A DNA stretch of 64,000 nucleotides from Nocardia wallacei. GTDB lineage: Bacteria; Actinomycetota; Actinomycetes; Mycobacteriales; Mycobacteriaceae. Below, piece after piece: positions 24,058 through 35,455 of this stretch. The stretch is from contig NZ_AP023396.1 in assembly GCF_014466955.1 (NCBI RefSeq), forward strand, positions 558,001 to 622,000. Reading direction: 5' to 3'. Position 1 is the first letter of the stretch; each line of letters opens with the position of its first letter. A model generated the notes under the pieces. The model was given only the letters and a program-made list of their open reading frames with translations. It was not told the DNA's origin and ran no database searches. The position numbers were made by a program, and so were the translations under genes.

Positions 24058-24909
24058 ATGGCCTTTGTGATCGAATCCCGCTTCCCGCGTACTGTTCGTC
24101 GAGTGCGGAGGTTGTCCGATTCACTAGACAACATCGGACGGCACGCACTGTTCTACGCGCAGTCCCTGGCCGCGGTGCCGCGGGCGCTCACGCACTATCG
24201 CACCGAAACCATTCGGCTGATCGCCGAGATCAGCATGGGCAGCGGCGCGCTGGCGGTGATCGGCGGCACCGTGGTGATCGTCGGATTCCTGACGCTGTTC
24301 GCGGGCGGCACCATCGCGGTGCAGGGTTACAGCTCGCTGGGCAATATCGGCGTCGAAGCGCTGACGGGCTTCTTCGCGGCGTTCATCAATGTGCGCATCG
24401 CCGCGCCGGTGATTTCCGGAATCGGCCTGGCCGCCACCATCGGCGCGGGCGCCACCGCGCAATTGGGCGCGATGCGCGTCGCCGAGGAGATCGACGCGCT
24501 GGAGTCGATGGCCATCCGGCCGGTGCCGTTCCTGATCGGAACGCGGGTGCTGGCCGGAATGATCGCGATCGTGCCGCTGTACGCGCTGGCGGTGATCGCC
24601 TCGTTCGTCGCCAGCCGTTTCGCGACGGTGGTGATCTACGGGCAGTCGGCGGGTGTGTACGACCACTACTTCTCGACCTTCCTGATTCCCAGCGACATTC
24701 TGTGGTCGTTCGTGCAGGCGATCTTCATGGCCCTGGCGGTCATGCTGATCCACACGTATTACGGCTATCACGCCTCGGGCGGTCCGGTCGGCGTCGGCGT
24801 CGCGGTCGGTAACGCGGTGCGCGCCTCGCTGGTCGCGGTGGTGACGGTGACGCTGCTGGTCTCGCTGGCCATCTACGGCACCTCCGGCAATTTCCATCTC
24901 TCCGGGTAG
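24058..24909 (+). CDS. yrbE4B: MCE permease YrbE4B
   Basis: 283 aa MlaE-type permease, partner of YrbE4A. The conserved loop AEEIDALESMAIRPVPFLIGTRVLAG and glycine-rich helices (GLAATIGAGATAQLGAMR) are clear; several membrane helices span residues 55-280. It starts 4 bp after yrbE4A and forms the heterodimeric inner-membrane channel with it (known for the family). Confidence 0.93.
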   Translation: MAFVIESRFPRTVRRVRRLSDSLDNIGRHALFYAQSLAAVPRALTHYRTETIRLIAEISMGSGALAVIGGTVVIVGFLTLFAGGTIAVQGYSSLGNIGVEALTGFFAAFINVRIAAPVISGIGLAATIGAGATAQLGAMRVAEEIDALESMAIRPVPFLIGTRVLAGMIAIVPLYALAVIASFVASRFATVVIYGQSAGVYDHYFSTFLIPSDILWSFVQAIFMALAVMLIHTYYGYHASGGPVGVGVAVGNAVRASLVAVVTVTLLVSLAIYGTSGNFHLSG

Positions 24910-24914
24910 GCGGT

Positions 24915-26132
24915 ATGGCGGCAAACAAACTGGTCGAAAAGGACGGCGCCGGAAGGATATTCGGCGCCGGCTGGGGCGTGAAACTCGCCGGGCTGGCCTT
25001 CGTGCTGAGTCTGGCGGCCGTCGTGGCCATCGCGCTGACGATGTTCGCCGGTGGATTCACCGACACCCGCGCCATTTACATCGACGCGCCGCGCGCCGGG
25101 CTGGTGCTGGACCCGGATGCGAAGGTGAAGATCCGCGGCGTCGAAATCGGCCGGGTCGCGTCGATTTCCTACACCGATGATCACGCCCGGCTGCGGCTGG
25201 ACGTGGACCCCGACCAGTTGAAACTGATCCCCGCCAATGCCGGTGTGGACATCCGATCCACCACCGTGTTCGGCGCCAAATACGTGAATTTCGAAGTGCC
25301 CGAACAACCCTCGCCGGATTCCCTGCAGCCGGGCACGACACTGGCCGCCAAGGCCGTCACGGTCGAATTCAATACGCTGTTCCAGCATTTGACCGACGTG
25401 CTGGCCCAGGTGCAGCCGGAGAAACTGAACGCGACGCTGACCGCGCTCGGCACAGCGTTGGAGGGCCGCGGCGACAAGCTGGGGCAACTGCTGGCCGACA
25501 GCGATCAATTCCTGCGCGACATCAATCCGAGCCTGCCGGATCTGCAACGCGATCTGCGGTCGTCGATCGGGGTGACCAACCTCTACGCCGACACCGTGCC
25601 GGATCTGTTGCGCACCACCGACAATGTCGGCGTCACCGGCGGCACCCTCATCGACGAGGAACACAACTTCGATGCCATGCTCGTGAATCTCATCGGCCTG
25701 GCCGACACCACCACGCCGATCCTGCGCGACAACGAGCAGCCGCTGGTGACCGCGCTGGATCTGCTGCGGCCCACCGCCGATCTGCTCTACCAGTACCGGT
25801 CCGCGCTGAACTGCGTGGTCGAGGGCATCGGCACCAATGTGGACGTGATGAACCAGATCTTCGGCGGCAGCGGCGCCGGGGTGCTGCTGAACGCCGGGTT
25901 CATGCCCGGCGGCGAGCCGTACCAGTATCCGAGGGATCTGCCCAAGGTGAACGCCACCGGCGGCCCGCACTGCGAGAACATCATGGACCGGGTGCCGGGC
26001 AGCCACTCCAACTACCTGGTCACCGACACCGCCGAGGGTGAGGTGTGGACGCCGGAGCTGCATTCGCACCTCCACGGTCCGCGCGTGTTCCAGCTGATGT
26101 TCGCCGGAATGCCGGGGGTGCCGAATCCGTGA
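24915..26132 (+). CDS. mce4A: Mce4A substrate-binding protein
   Basis: 405 aa MCE-family protein: N-terminal membrane anchor (about 21-48), MlaD/MCE domain (about 50-135, with DPDAKVKIRGVEIGRVASI), then a long helical region that forms the periplasmic needle, and a C-terminal part with Cys residues (NCVVEG, HCENIM). Mce4A-F assemble as a hetero-hexamer delivering sterols to YrbE4AB. It starts 5 bp after yrbE4B. Confidence 0.93.
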   Translation: MAANKLVEKDGAGRIFGAGWGVKLAGLAFVLSLAAVVAIALTMFAGGFTDTRAIYIDAPRAGLVLDPDAKVKIRGVEIGRVASISYTDDHARLRLDVDPDQLKLIPANAGVDIRSTTVFGAKYVNFEVPEQPSPDSLQPGTTLAAKAVTVEFNTLFQHLTDVLAQVQPEKLNATLTALGTALEGRGDKLGQLLADSDQFLRDINPSLPDLQRDLRSSIGVTNLYADTVPDLLRTTDNVGVTGGTLIDEEHNFDAMLVNLIGLADTTTPILRDNEQPLVTALDLLRPTADLLYQYRSALNCVVEGIGTNVDVMNQIFGGSGAGVLLNAGFMPGGEPYQYPRDLPKVNATGGPHCENIMDRVPGSHSNYLVTDTAEGEVWTPELHSHLHGPRVFQLMFAGMPGVPNP

Positions 26133-27160
26133 GGATCAAAATGCACGCCTCGACGGTGAAGCTGAGCATCTTCACGCTGGTCATGGTGCTCGTGCTGGCG
26201 ATGCTCGGGGTGATCTTCAGCCAGATGCGCTTCTCCCGGGAGACCGGTTATCACGCGGTGTTCACCAGTTCCTCCGGCATGCTGCCGGGCTCGAAGGTGC
26301 GCATCGCCGGGGTGCCGGTCGGATCGGTCAGCCGGGTGTACGTCGGCAAGGACCACCTCGCGCACGTCGATTTCGACGTCGACAACAAGTATCGGCTCTA
26401 CACCAGCACCCAGGCCGCCGTCCGCTACGAGAACCTCGTCGGTGACCGGTATCTGGAGCTGATGGAGGGGCCGGGCACGGCCGAGGCACTGTCGAAGAAC
26501 GCCACCCTCGGAACCGACCGGACCAAGCCCGCACTGGACCTCGATCTGCTGCTCGGCGGGTTCAAACCGCTGCTGCGCGGGCTGGATCCGGCGCAGGTGA
26601 ACGACCTCACCGAGGCCCTGCTGCAGGTGTTCCAGGGACAGGGCGGCGCGCTGGTGGCGCTGCTGAACAGTTCCGGCTCATTCAGCAAGACGCTGGCCGA
26701 CCGGGACGCGCTGATCGGCAGCGTGATCGAGAACCTGAAGACGGTGCTGGCCACCATCGACGATCGCGGCAAGGAATTCGACACCACGCTGACCGAACTG
26801 CAACGGCTGGTCAGTGGGCTCGCGGCGGACAAGGACCCGATCGGCGCGGCCCTGCCGCGCCTGGCCGGGGCCACCGGTGACCTGACCGACCTGCTCCGTC
26901 AGGCCCGCCCCGACCTGCAGCAGACCTTCGGTCAACTCGGTCAGCTGTCGCAGAACCTGGACGACAAGTCCGGCGATCTGCAGGCGATCTTCGACCAGCT
27001 CCCGGAGACCTACAAGAAGCTGGTCCGCGTCGGGTCCTACGGGTCGTTCCTGAACATGTACGTCTGCGGCGTCACGATGCTCGCCGACGGTCCCGACGGC
27101 AAGCCGATGGAAGTGCATCTGCCGGGCAACCAGACGACCGGAAGGTGTGCGAGCCAGTGA
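26129..27160 (+). CDS. mce4B: Mce4B protein
   Basis: 343 aa. N-terminal membrane helix (about 8-30), MCE domain (about 37-115: GMLPGSKVRIAGVPVGSVSRVYV, then ENLVGDRYLELMEG), coiled helical domain, and a C-terminal region with Cys (YVCGVTM, GRC). GTG 26129 overlaps the mce4A stop (GTGA), the same coupling as at the next junctions; an ATG 12 bp further in is an alternative. Confidence 0.92.
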   Translation: MRIKMHASTVKLSIFTLVMVLVLAMLGVIFSQMRFSRETGYHAVFTSSSGMLPGSKVRIAGVPVGSVSRVYVGKDHLAHVDFDVDNKYRLYTSTQAAVRYENLVGDRYLELMEGPGTAEALSKNATLGTDRTKPALDLDLLLGGFKPLLRGLDPAQVNDLTEALLQVFQGQGGALVALLNSSGSFSKTLADRDALIGSVIENLKTVLATIDDRGKEFDTTLTELQRLVSGLAADKDPIGAALPRLAGATGDLTDLLRQARPDLQQTFGQLGQLSQNLDDKSGDLQAIFDQLPETYKKLVRVGSYGSFLNMYVCGVTMLADGPDGKPMEVHLPGNQTTGRCASQ

Positions 27161-28218
27161 ACGGAAATCGGTCCCCGCTGCTGCAGATCGGCGTCGTCGG
27201 TGTGGTGCTGGCCATCGCGATCTCGCTGTCCGCGCTGCAATTCGACCGGCTTCCGTTCGTGCGCAGCGGCGCGGAGTTCAGCGCCTTCTTCGCCGACGCG
27301 GGCGGGCTGCTGCCCGGCGACCAGGTTCAGGTGGCCGGGGTGCGGTCCGGCCGGGTGGAGGACGTGCACCTGGACGGTGCGAAGGTGAAGGTCCGCTTCA
27401 GCCTCGACGAGTCGATCGTGCTGGGCGACAAGACGACCGCCGCCATCAAGACCAACACCGTGCTGGGCCGCAAATCGCTCGAGGTGGACCCGCAGGGCAG
27501 CGGGGCGATCCGGCGCGACGACCCGATTCCGTTGGAGCGCACCAGATCTCCGTATTCGCTCAACGACGCGCTCGGCGACCTGAGCAAGACCGTGCAGGGC
27601 CTGGATCTGGATCGGGTCAACCAGACCCTCGACACGCTGTCGCAGACCTTCGCCGACACCCCCGCGCCGCTGCGGTCGGCGCTCGACGGCATCACGCAGC
27701 TCTCGCGCAGCCTGAACAACCGCGACCAGGCGCTCACCGAGCTGCTCGGCCGCGCGCAGAACGTCACCAAGGTGCTGGCGGACCGCTCCAACCAGATCAA
27801 CGCGCTGCTGCTGGACGGCAACGATCTGCTCGGTGAACTGGATGCCCGGCGCACGGCGCTGAGTCAGCTGATCGTGTACGTCAACGGCCTGGCGCAGCAG
27901 CTGAGCGGATTCGTCTCCGACAACGAGGCGCAGCTGAAACCCGCTCTGGAGAAATTGAATTCGGTGCTGGCGCTGCTGCAGAAGAACAAGGACAACCTGG
28001 GCTCGGCGATCGAACAGCTCGGCCCGTACGCCGCGGCGCTGGGCGAACAGGTCGGCAGCGGGCCCTACTTCCAGTCGTATCTGTCCAACATCTCCAGCGT
28101 GACGATCCGGCCGCTGGTCGACGCGCTGGTGTGGCCGGACCGGTTGCCGCAATCGTTCCAGGAGTACCTGAACGCTCCGCTGACGACCAATCCCGCGATT
28201 CAGGAGCCGCCGCGATGA
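27157..28218 (+). CDS. mce4C: Mce4C protein
   Basis: 353 aa. Membrane helix (about 8-26), MCE domain (about 35-110: GGLLPGDQVQVAGVRSGRVEDVHLDG), then long heptad-like helices (LSRSLNNRDQALTELLGRAQNVTKVLADRSNQIN, LVSDN...). GTG 27157 overlaps the mce4B stop by 4 bp and is preferred over GTG 27145, which touches the GGAAGG site directly. The C-terminal FQEYLNAPL tail is typical of MceC proteins. Confidence 0.92.
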   Translation: MNGNRSPLLQIGVVGVVLAIAISLSALQFDRLPFVRSGAEFSAFFADAGGLLPGDQVQVAGVRSGRVEDVHLDGAKVKVRFSLDESIVLGDKTTAAIKTNTVLGRKSLEVDPQGSGAIRRDDPIPLERTRSPYSLNDALGDLSKTVQGLDLDRVNQTLDTLSQTFADTPAPLRSALDGITQLSRSLNNRDQALTELLGRAQNVTKVLADRSNQINALLLDGNDLLGELDARRTALSQLIVYVNGLAQQLSGFVSDNEAQLKPALEKLNSVLALLQKNKDNLGSAIEQLGPYAAALGEQVGSGPYFQSYLSNISSVTIRPLVDALVWPDRLPQSFQEYLNAPLTTNPAIQEPPR

Positions 28219-29468
28219 CCGCACTGCGCAAGATCGCCAAGGTGCCGCGCTGGACGCGGTACGTGGCCGCGGGCCTGGTGGTGGCCCTGGCCGGGTGGAT
28301 CGTCTACGGAGCCGTCACCAATATCGGCAAGACCCACATCACCGCGTATTTCCCCTCCACAACGGGCTTGTACGCGGGGGACGACGTCCGGGTGCTCGGG
28401 GTGAAGGTCGGCAAGATCAACTCCATCGAGCCCGGCCGCGACCGCGTCAAGGTGACCATGACCGTCGACCGCGGCGTCGACATCCCGGCCGAGGCCAATG
28501 CCGTGGCCGTCTCGCCCTCGCTGGTGTCGGCGCGGTTCGTGCAGCTGGCCCCCGTCTACACCGAGGGCCCGAAGTTGCACGACAACGCCGAGATCCCGAT
28601 CGAGCGCACCGCGATTCCCGTGGAGTGGGACGACATCAAGGCGGAACTGACCAAGCTGTCGCAGGCGCTGGGACCGGTCGGCGAGGACGAGCAGGGTTCG
28701 TTCGGCCGGGCGGTCGACACCTTCGCCGACAACCTCGGCAACGGCAACGCCCAGGCGTTGCGGGATACGCTGCGGGAGCTGTCGAGCACGCTGAACACGC
28801 TCTCCGACGGCCGGACCGACCTGTTCGGCACCATCCGCAACCTGCAGCAGTTCGTCGATGTGCTGTCCAAGAGCAACGACCAGATCGTGCAGTTCGGCGG
28901 GCGACTGGCCTCGGTGTCGTCGGTGCTGGCCGGGGTCTCGACGGATCTCGGTGCGGGACTGGACAATCTGGACACCGCGGTGGCCGACGTGAAACGGTTC
29001 CTGGACGAACGCGGCGGCGCGCTCACCGAGGGCGTGCAGCGCCTGCAGGACGTCACCCAGCTGCTGGCCGACAAGCGCCCCGAACTCGAGCGGGTGCTGC
29101 ACTCCGGACCGACGGGCCTGGTGAACTTCTACCAGATCTACAAGCCCGCCCAGGGTTCGCTGGCGGGCGCGGTGGTAGGCACCAACTTCGCCAACCCGGT
29201 GGCGTTCCTGTGCGGCGCGGTGGAGGGCATCGGCGCCAACGAATCCGACAAGTCCGGGCAGCTGTGCCGCCAGTATCTGGGGCCGGTGCTCAACTCGCTG
29301 GTCATGAATTACCCACCGCTGCTGGTCAATCCGGCGTCCACGCAGACCGTGTTCCCGCAGCAGCTCACCTACAGCACCCCGGAGCTCGCGGGCGCGGCCG
29401 GTGGCGAATCCCCGGTCAGCGTACCGGGAGACATTGCGGGCCTGGCGATTCCGGGAGGTGGCCGATGA
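28215..29468 (+). CDS. mce4D: Mce4D protein
   Basis: 417 aa. Membrane helix (about 15-36), MCE domain (about 37-115: TGLYAGDDVRVLGVKVGKINSIEPG), helical domain, and a C-terminal region with conserved NPVAFLCGAVEGIG and CRQYLGP segments, a likely disulphide pair. ATG 28215 overlaps the mce4C stop (ATGA). Confidence 0.93.
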   Translation: MTALRKIAKVPRWTRYVAAGLVVALAGWIVYGAVTNIGKTHITAYFPSTTGLYAGDDVRVLGVKVGKINSIEPGRDRVKVTMTVDRGVDIPAEANAVAVSPSLVSARFVQLAPVYTEGPKLHDNAEIPIERTAIPVEWDDIKAELTKLSQALGPVGEDEQGSFGRAVDTFADNLGNGNAQALRDTLRELSSTLNTLSDGRTDLFGTIRNLQQFVDVLSKSNDQIVQFGGRLASVSSVLAGVSTDLGAGLDNLDTAVADVKRFLDERGGALTEGVQRLQDVTQLLADKRPELERVLHSGPTGLVNFYQIYKPAQGSLAGAVVGTNFANPVAFLCGAVEGIGANESDKSGQLCRQYLGPVLNSLVMNYPPLLVNPASTQTVFPQQLTYSTPELAGAAGGESPVSVPGDIAGLAIPGGGR

Positions 29469-30706
29469 CCGGCGAGCGTCGCAGGACTCGGATCGCCGGT
29501 GTGGCGATCGGCCTGGCCGTGCTGCTGGGCGCGACCGGCTGCCAGTGGGACGGCCTCAACACCCTGCCCATGCCGGGGGCGGCCGGGACGGGGGAGGGGG
29601 CCTGGCGGGTGCGCATCCAGATGCCCAATGTCACTACGCTGACCCGTAATTCGCCGGTCAAGGTCGACGACGTGGCGGTCGGGACGGTGACCGGAATCGA
29701 GGTCGAGGGCTGGCACGCGCTGGTGACCGTGAGCCTCGACAAGGGCGTGAAACTGCCCGCGAACGCGATCGCGCGGATCGGCCAGACCAGTCTGCTGGGC
29801 AGCAACCACGTCGAGCTGGCCGCGCCCGAAGGCGTTGCGCCGCAAGGGGAACTGCACGACGGTGACGTCATCCCGCTCGACCGCGCGGGCGCCTTCCCGA
29901 CCACCGAGCAGACGCTGTCGTCGCTGTCGGTGGTGCTCAACGGCGGCGGCATCTCACAGCTCGAGACCATCACCAAGGAACTGAACGCCACCTTCAGCGG
30001 CCGCGAGGACGCGATCCGTGACCTGCTGCCGCAGCTGGCGCAGCTGACCGGCACGCTGGACCAGCAGACCAACGACATCATCGGCGCGATGGCGGGACTC
30101 GACCGGTTCTCCGGTCAGCTCTCCCAGCAGAAGGATCAGGTGGCCGCGGCCATCGAGCACATCCATCCCGCGCTGACGGTGCTCGCCGATCGCCGCGAGA
30201 ACATCACCCACGCGCTCACGGCGCTGGGCGATCTCGGCGATGTGGTGCAGCGGATCATCGCGCAGGGCGGCGAGAACCTGAAGGCCGAGCTGGCCGACCT
30301 GTGGCCGACCCTGAAGTCGTTGTCGGACACCGGCGATCGGCTGGCGGCCTCGCTGCAGTTGCTGCTGACGTTCCCGTTCCCGATCAAGGGCATCAATCAG
30401 GCGGTCAAGGGCGACTACATGAACCTGTTCGTCACCTACGACATCACCGGCGCCCGGCTGGACTCGAACTTCCTCACCGGCACGCCGCTCGGCGGCCGCT
30501 TCGGTGGCGTGCAGGCCAAGTACGGTGTGGAGGCCGCGCTCGGCACCATCGCCGGAACCGCCGGAGAGAAGGGCGATCCCGTGCAGGGCCCGCTGCAGCC
30601 GCCCCCGCCGGCGCCGAGCATTCCGGGTCTGCCGCCGATTCCGGGGCTGCCCTCGATTCCGGGACTCACGGTTCCCGGTGCGCCGCAAGGAGGCCCGGGG
30701 CAGTGA
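29465..30706 (+). CDS. mce4E: Mce4E lipoprotein (LprN-like)
   Basis: 413 aa. Signal peptide with lipobox-like LLGATGC (Cys at about 26), as expected for the E subunit of Mce complexes. MCE domain (about 45-125: TLTRNSPVKVDDVAVGTVTGIEVEGW), then a helical domain. The C-terminus is a Pro-rich tail with PGLPxIPGLP repeats coded by an 18-bp tandem repeat near 30631-30685. The start overlaps the mce4D stop (ATGA). Confidence 0.93.
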   Translation: MTGERRRTRIAGVAIGLAVLLGATGCQWDGLNTLPMPGAAGTGEGAWRVRIQMPNVTTLTRNSPVKVDDVAVGTVTGIEVEGWHALVTVSLDKGVKLPANAIARIGQTSLLGSNHVELAAPEGVAPQGELHDGDVIPLDRAGAFPTTEQTLSSLSVVLNGGGISQLETITKELNATFSGREDAIRDLLPQLAQLTGTLDQQTNDIIGAMAGLDRFSGQLSQQKDQVAAAIEHIHPALTVLADRRENITHALTALGDLGDVVQRIIAQGGENLKAELADLWPTLKSLSDTGDRLAASLQLLLTFPFPIKGINQAVKGDYMNLFVTYDITGARLDSNFLTGTPLGGRFGGVQAKYGVEAALGTIAGTAGEKGDPVQGPLQPPPPAPSIPGLPPIPGLPSIPGLTVPGAPQGGPGQ

Positions 30707-32118
30707 AGCTCACCAAGTTCGTCCGGACCCAGCTGGTCATCTTCGGCGTGCTGACGGTGGTCGGCCTGCTGGTGATGTCCGCGGCCTACGTGCACCTGCC
30801 CGCGATGTTCGGCATCGGACGGTACCGCGTGACCGTGCAGCTCGAGGCGACCGGCGGGCTGTACCCGACCGCGAACGTCGCCTTCCGCGGCACCAATGTC
30901 GGCAAGGTCGAGGAGGTCCGGCTCACGCCGAACGGTGTGGACGCGAAACTGTCCATCGACAGCGACTACCGCATTCCCGTCGACGTGGACGCCTATGTGC
31001 GCAGCGTGTCCGCGATCGGCGAGCAGTACGTCGATCTGGTCCCGGCGCCCTCGCCGCACGGCGGCAATCTCGCCGACGGCGCGGTGATTCCGGTGGGGCG
31101 CACCAAACTTCCGCAGGATGTCGGGGCCATGCTCGATCAGGCCGACCGGCTGCTGGCGAGCATCTCCGACACCAAGCTGCGCCAGGTCATCGACGACGCG
31201 TTCACCGCGTTCAACGGCGCGGGGCCGGATCTGCAGAAGTTCATCGACTCGGCCTCGCTGCTGGTGCAGGAGGCCAAGGCCAATACCGGCGCGACCAAGG
31301 ATCTGCTGGCGAAGATCGGTCCGCTGCTGGACACCCAGAACGAGTCCGACGCGGCGGTGCGGTCGTGGACCCGGGATCTGGCCACACTCACCGACCAGCT
31401 GCGCGAGCACGATCCGGCGCTGCGCGGGCTGCTCGAGCGCACCCCGGCGGCGGCGGAGAAGGTCAGCTCGACCTTCCAGGATCTGAAACCCACACTGCCG
31501 CTGCTATTGTCGAACCTGGTGAGTGTGGGTCAGGTCGGCGTGACCTATCACGCGGGGCTCGAGCAGATCCTGGTGGTGCTGCCGCCGATGGTGTCGGCGC
31601 TGCTGACCGCCGCGAGCGGGCCGACCAAGTACGGCGCCATCGTGGACTTCATGCTGGGGCTCAACGACCCGCCCGGCTGTACGACCGGCTTCCTGCCGCC
31701 GGACCAGCGGCGTTCGCCCAACGAATTCTCCGTGCCGGAGACGCCCGAGCTGTACTGCAAGATCCCGCAGGACGCCAAGGAAGCGGTGCGCGGCATCCGC
31801 AACTACCCGTGCCAGGAGGTGCCGGGCAAGCGGGCGCCGACGCCGGAGCTGTGCCGCGACCCCCGCGGCTACGTGCCGGAGGGCAACAACCCGCCGTCCG
31901 GGCCGCCGCAGCCGGTGGCCTCCGCCGGTGAGCCGCCCGCCCCCGCCGAGGGGTCGGCCGACACCCATCCGGCGTCGCTCAACACCCATTACGACCCGAA
32001 GAGCGCCACCTTCATGGGCCCAGACGGCCGCACCTACCGACAGGGCGACATCCAGAGTGGCGGTTCCGGCACGGTACCGTCGAGCTGGCAGTCGATGCTC
32101 GAGGAGCAGCAGAAATGA
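30703..32118 (+). CDS. mce4F: Mce4F protein
   Basis: 471 aa. Membrane helix (about 10-30), MCE domain (about 38-115: ATGGLYPTANVAFRGTNVGKVEEVRLTPNG), helical domain, and a conserved C-terminal block with PPGCTTGFLPPDQRRSP and several Cys residues. A hydrophilic Pro-rich tail ends in YDPKSATFMGPDGRTYRQGDI, seen in MceF proteins. GTG 30703 overlaps the mce4E stop. Confidence 0.93.
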   Translation: MKLTKFVRTQLVIFGVLTVVGLLVMSAAYVHLPAMFGIGRYRVTVQLEATGGLYPTANVAFRGTNVGKVEEVRLTPNGVDAKLSIDSDYRIPVDVDAYVRSVSAIGEQYVDLVPAPSPHGGNLADGAVIPVGRTKLPQDVGAMLDQADRLLASISDTKLRQVIDDAFTAFNGAGPDLQKFIDSASLLVQEAKANTGATKDLLAKIGPLLDTQNESDAAVRSWTRDLATLTDQLREHDPALRGLLERTPAAAEKVSSTFQDLKPTLPLLLSNLVSVGQVGVTYHAGLEQILVVLPPMVSALLTAASGPTKYGAIVDFMLGLNDPPGCTTGFLPPDQRRSPNEFSVPETPELYCKIPQDAKEAVRGIRNYPCQEVPGKRAPTPELCRDPRGYVPEGNNPPSGPPQPVASAGEPPAPAEGSADTHPASLNTHYDPKSATFMGPDGRTYRQGDIQSGGSGTVPSSWQSMLEEQQK

Positions 32119-33128
32119 GCGAAAACACCCGCACCCCCGGTCGCGCCCGCCGTCGCGTGGTGCGCTCGGCCGGACCGCCCGCGGCGAACGCCCGCGCGAC
32201 CGAGATCGTCGCCGAGACGTCGGCCGCGGCCCCGCCCGGCGCCACTCCCGCGGGAACCGGCAAGGCGGCGCCCGTCGCGAACGGCACGGCGGAATCTGTC
32301 GTGAACGGCACGGCCGAGTCCGCAACCGCGAAGGCCGAGTCGATCGGGAAGGGCCAGGCCGGCGCCGCCGCCGAGGCAGCGGGTGCGGCGGATACCGTGC
32401 GCCTCGGCGTCGCCGATGTGGAGAAGGCCCGTGCCACGTCCGCTGCCGAGACGGTTCGCACCGCGAGCGTTGACGCGGGTGCCACCCAGACGACCGTTCG
32501 GGGCGCGGGCGTGGCTCACGATGGGCAGGCCGACGCCGATACGGTGCGCCTGGGTGCGGCCGATGCCGAAACCGTGCGGCTGGGCGCCGGCACGACGCCG
32601 GGGGCGGTCGCATACCCCGGCACCGAGAAGAAGACCGGGCTGGGGTGGCTCGGCTGGATCGCCGCTGTGGTCGCGGTGCTGTCGGCGCTGGTGCTGCTCG
32701 GGTCCGGCGGGTTCTTCGTCTACCACCAGCGGCACGCGGATGCGCTCGACGCACGGCGGGCCGACTACGCCCAGACCGCCAAGCAGGCGGTGCTCAACCT
32801 GACCAACATCAAGGACGACACCGCACCGCAGGACATCGACCGGGTGCTGGCGGTCGCCTCCGGCCAGCTCAAGGCCGAGTACTCCGAGCGCAAGGACGCC
32901 TACGCGCAGGTCGTGCAGCAGGCCAAGGTGAAGGCCAGCGGCGAGATCATCGAGACGGCGATCGAGAGCGAGGACGACCACTCCGCGCGGGTGCTCATCG
33001 CCGCCAAACAGACCCTGACCAACGCGGCGTCCGCCGACCCGCAGCAGCGGTACTACCGCTTCCGGGTCACCGTCGCCCGCGGCGGCGACGGCCAGCTCAC
33101 CGCCTCGCAAGTGGAGTTCGTGGCATGA
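32115..33128 (+). CDS. mam4A: Mce-associated membrane protein Mam4A
   Basis: 337 aa. A long low-complexity Ala/Thr/Glu-rich cytosolic N-terminus (1-170) contains repeated (D/E)TVRLG motifs at about 94, 143 and 152. One membrane helix (about 178-203) is followed by an NTF2-like extracytoplasmic domain (about 205-337). Mam proteins stabilise Mce complexes in mycobacteria (known). It corresponds in position to Rv3493c; the N-terminal extension looks unusually long. ATG overlaps the mce4F stop. Confidence 0.85.
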   Translation: MSENTRTPGRARRRVVRSAGPPAANARATEIVAETSAAAPPGATPAGTGKAAPVANGTAESVVNGTAESATAKAESIGKGQAGAAAEAAGAADTVRLGVADVEKARATSAAETVRTASVDAGATQTTVRGAGVAHDGQADADTVRLGAADAETVRLGAGTTPGAVAYPGTEKKTGLGWLGWIAAVVAVLSALVLLGSGGFFVYHQRHADALDARRADYAQTAKQAVLNLTNIKDDTAPQDIDRVLAVASGQLKAEYSERKDAYAQVVQQAKVKASGEIIETAIESEDDHSARVLIAAKQTLTNAASADPQQRYYRFRVTVARGGDGQLTASQVEFVA

Positions 33129-33613
33129 GAAACAACCTCCGCCCCATCCTGGTCGCCGGTGCGGCCGTGCTCTTCGTCGCCGCCGTCGTCGTGGGCGGGT
33201 TCACCGGGTTCCGGTTCTGGTCCGACAACCAGTCCGAACAGGCCCGGACCCAGTCCGTGGACGCCGCGCGCCGCACCGTGCAGGCCATGTTCAGCTACGA
33301 CTTCCACTCCGTGGACACCGAACTGCCGAAGGTGGGTGACAGCCTCACCCCCGAGTTCCGCAAGGACTACCTGAAGCTGGTCACCGAGGTGATCGCCAAG
33401 GGCGCCAAGGAGAAGGAACTGACCGTCCAGGCCAATACCCAGGCCGGTGGCGTGGTGTCGGCCGACCGCTCGCACGCCGTCGTGCTGCTGTATCTCAACC
33501 AGATCACCACCAGCAAGGACGCCCCGCAGGGTACGGTCACGCCCAGCCGCGTCCGGGTCACCCTGGACAAGGAGGACGGGCACTGGCTCGTCGGTCAGGT
33601 CAACCCGATCTGA
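33125..33613 (+). CDS. mam4B: Mce-associated membrane protein Mam4B
   Basis: 162 aa. N-terminal membrane helix (about 8-30), then an NTF2-like domain (ARTQSVDAARRTVQAMFSYDFHSVD... DGHWLVGQVNPI) typical of Mce-associated proteins. It overlaps mam4A by ATGA and ends the mce4 operon; the gene stops 15 bp from the convergent otsA. Position corresponds to Mtb Rv3492c. Confidence 0.87.
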   Translation: MRNNLRPILVAGAAVLFVAAVVVGGFTGFRFWSDNQSEQARTQSVDAARRTVQAMFSYDFHSVDTELPKVGDSLTPEFRKDYLKLVTEVIAKGAKEKELTVQANTQAGGVVSADRSHAVVLLYLNQITTSKDAPQGTVTPSRVRVTLDKEDGHWLVGQVNPI

Positions 33614-33628
33614 TCGCGCCGCAAGGCG

Positions 33629-35230
<1,602 letters not shown>

Positions 35231-35284
35231 TGCTGGATCCTCCGATTGCTCGAGCCCGTGAAGTTGTGTGGGGAGACGCGGCGG

Positions 35285-35455
35285 TTATTCGCTCCGGTTG
35301 CTTGGTCCGATCCCGAGCATCGACAACAGCATGCGGCACTCGTCCGCGTCGTTGGCGTAGGCGGCCACCACGCGCTGGGCCTGCCGTGCGGTCTCGTCGG
35401 CGAGCGGCTCCAGATCGTCGTCCGCGATGTCGTTCGCGCCTTTCGCGGCCATCAT
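35285..35455 (-). CDS. Small acidic hypothetical protein upstream of otsA
   Basis: 56 aa, not recognised. It starts with MMAAKGAND, is rich in Asp/Glu/Ala, and ends in LLSMLGIGPSNRSE. ATG 35455 is preferred because GAGAGGAC lies just upstream; a longer frame to 35518 lacks support. It precedes otsA by 54 bp on the same strand and may be co-transcribed. Confidence 0.5.
   Translation of the reverse strand: MMAAKGANDIADDDLEPLADETARQAQRVVAAYANDADECRMLLSMLGIGPSNRSE

Noticed and set aside
21804..24134. 776-codon minus-strand open frame
   Set aside because: Covers fdxD, the SDR and yrbE4A on the other strand; composition is His/Asp/Arg-rich and has no fold signature.
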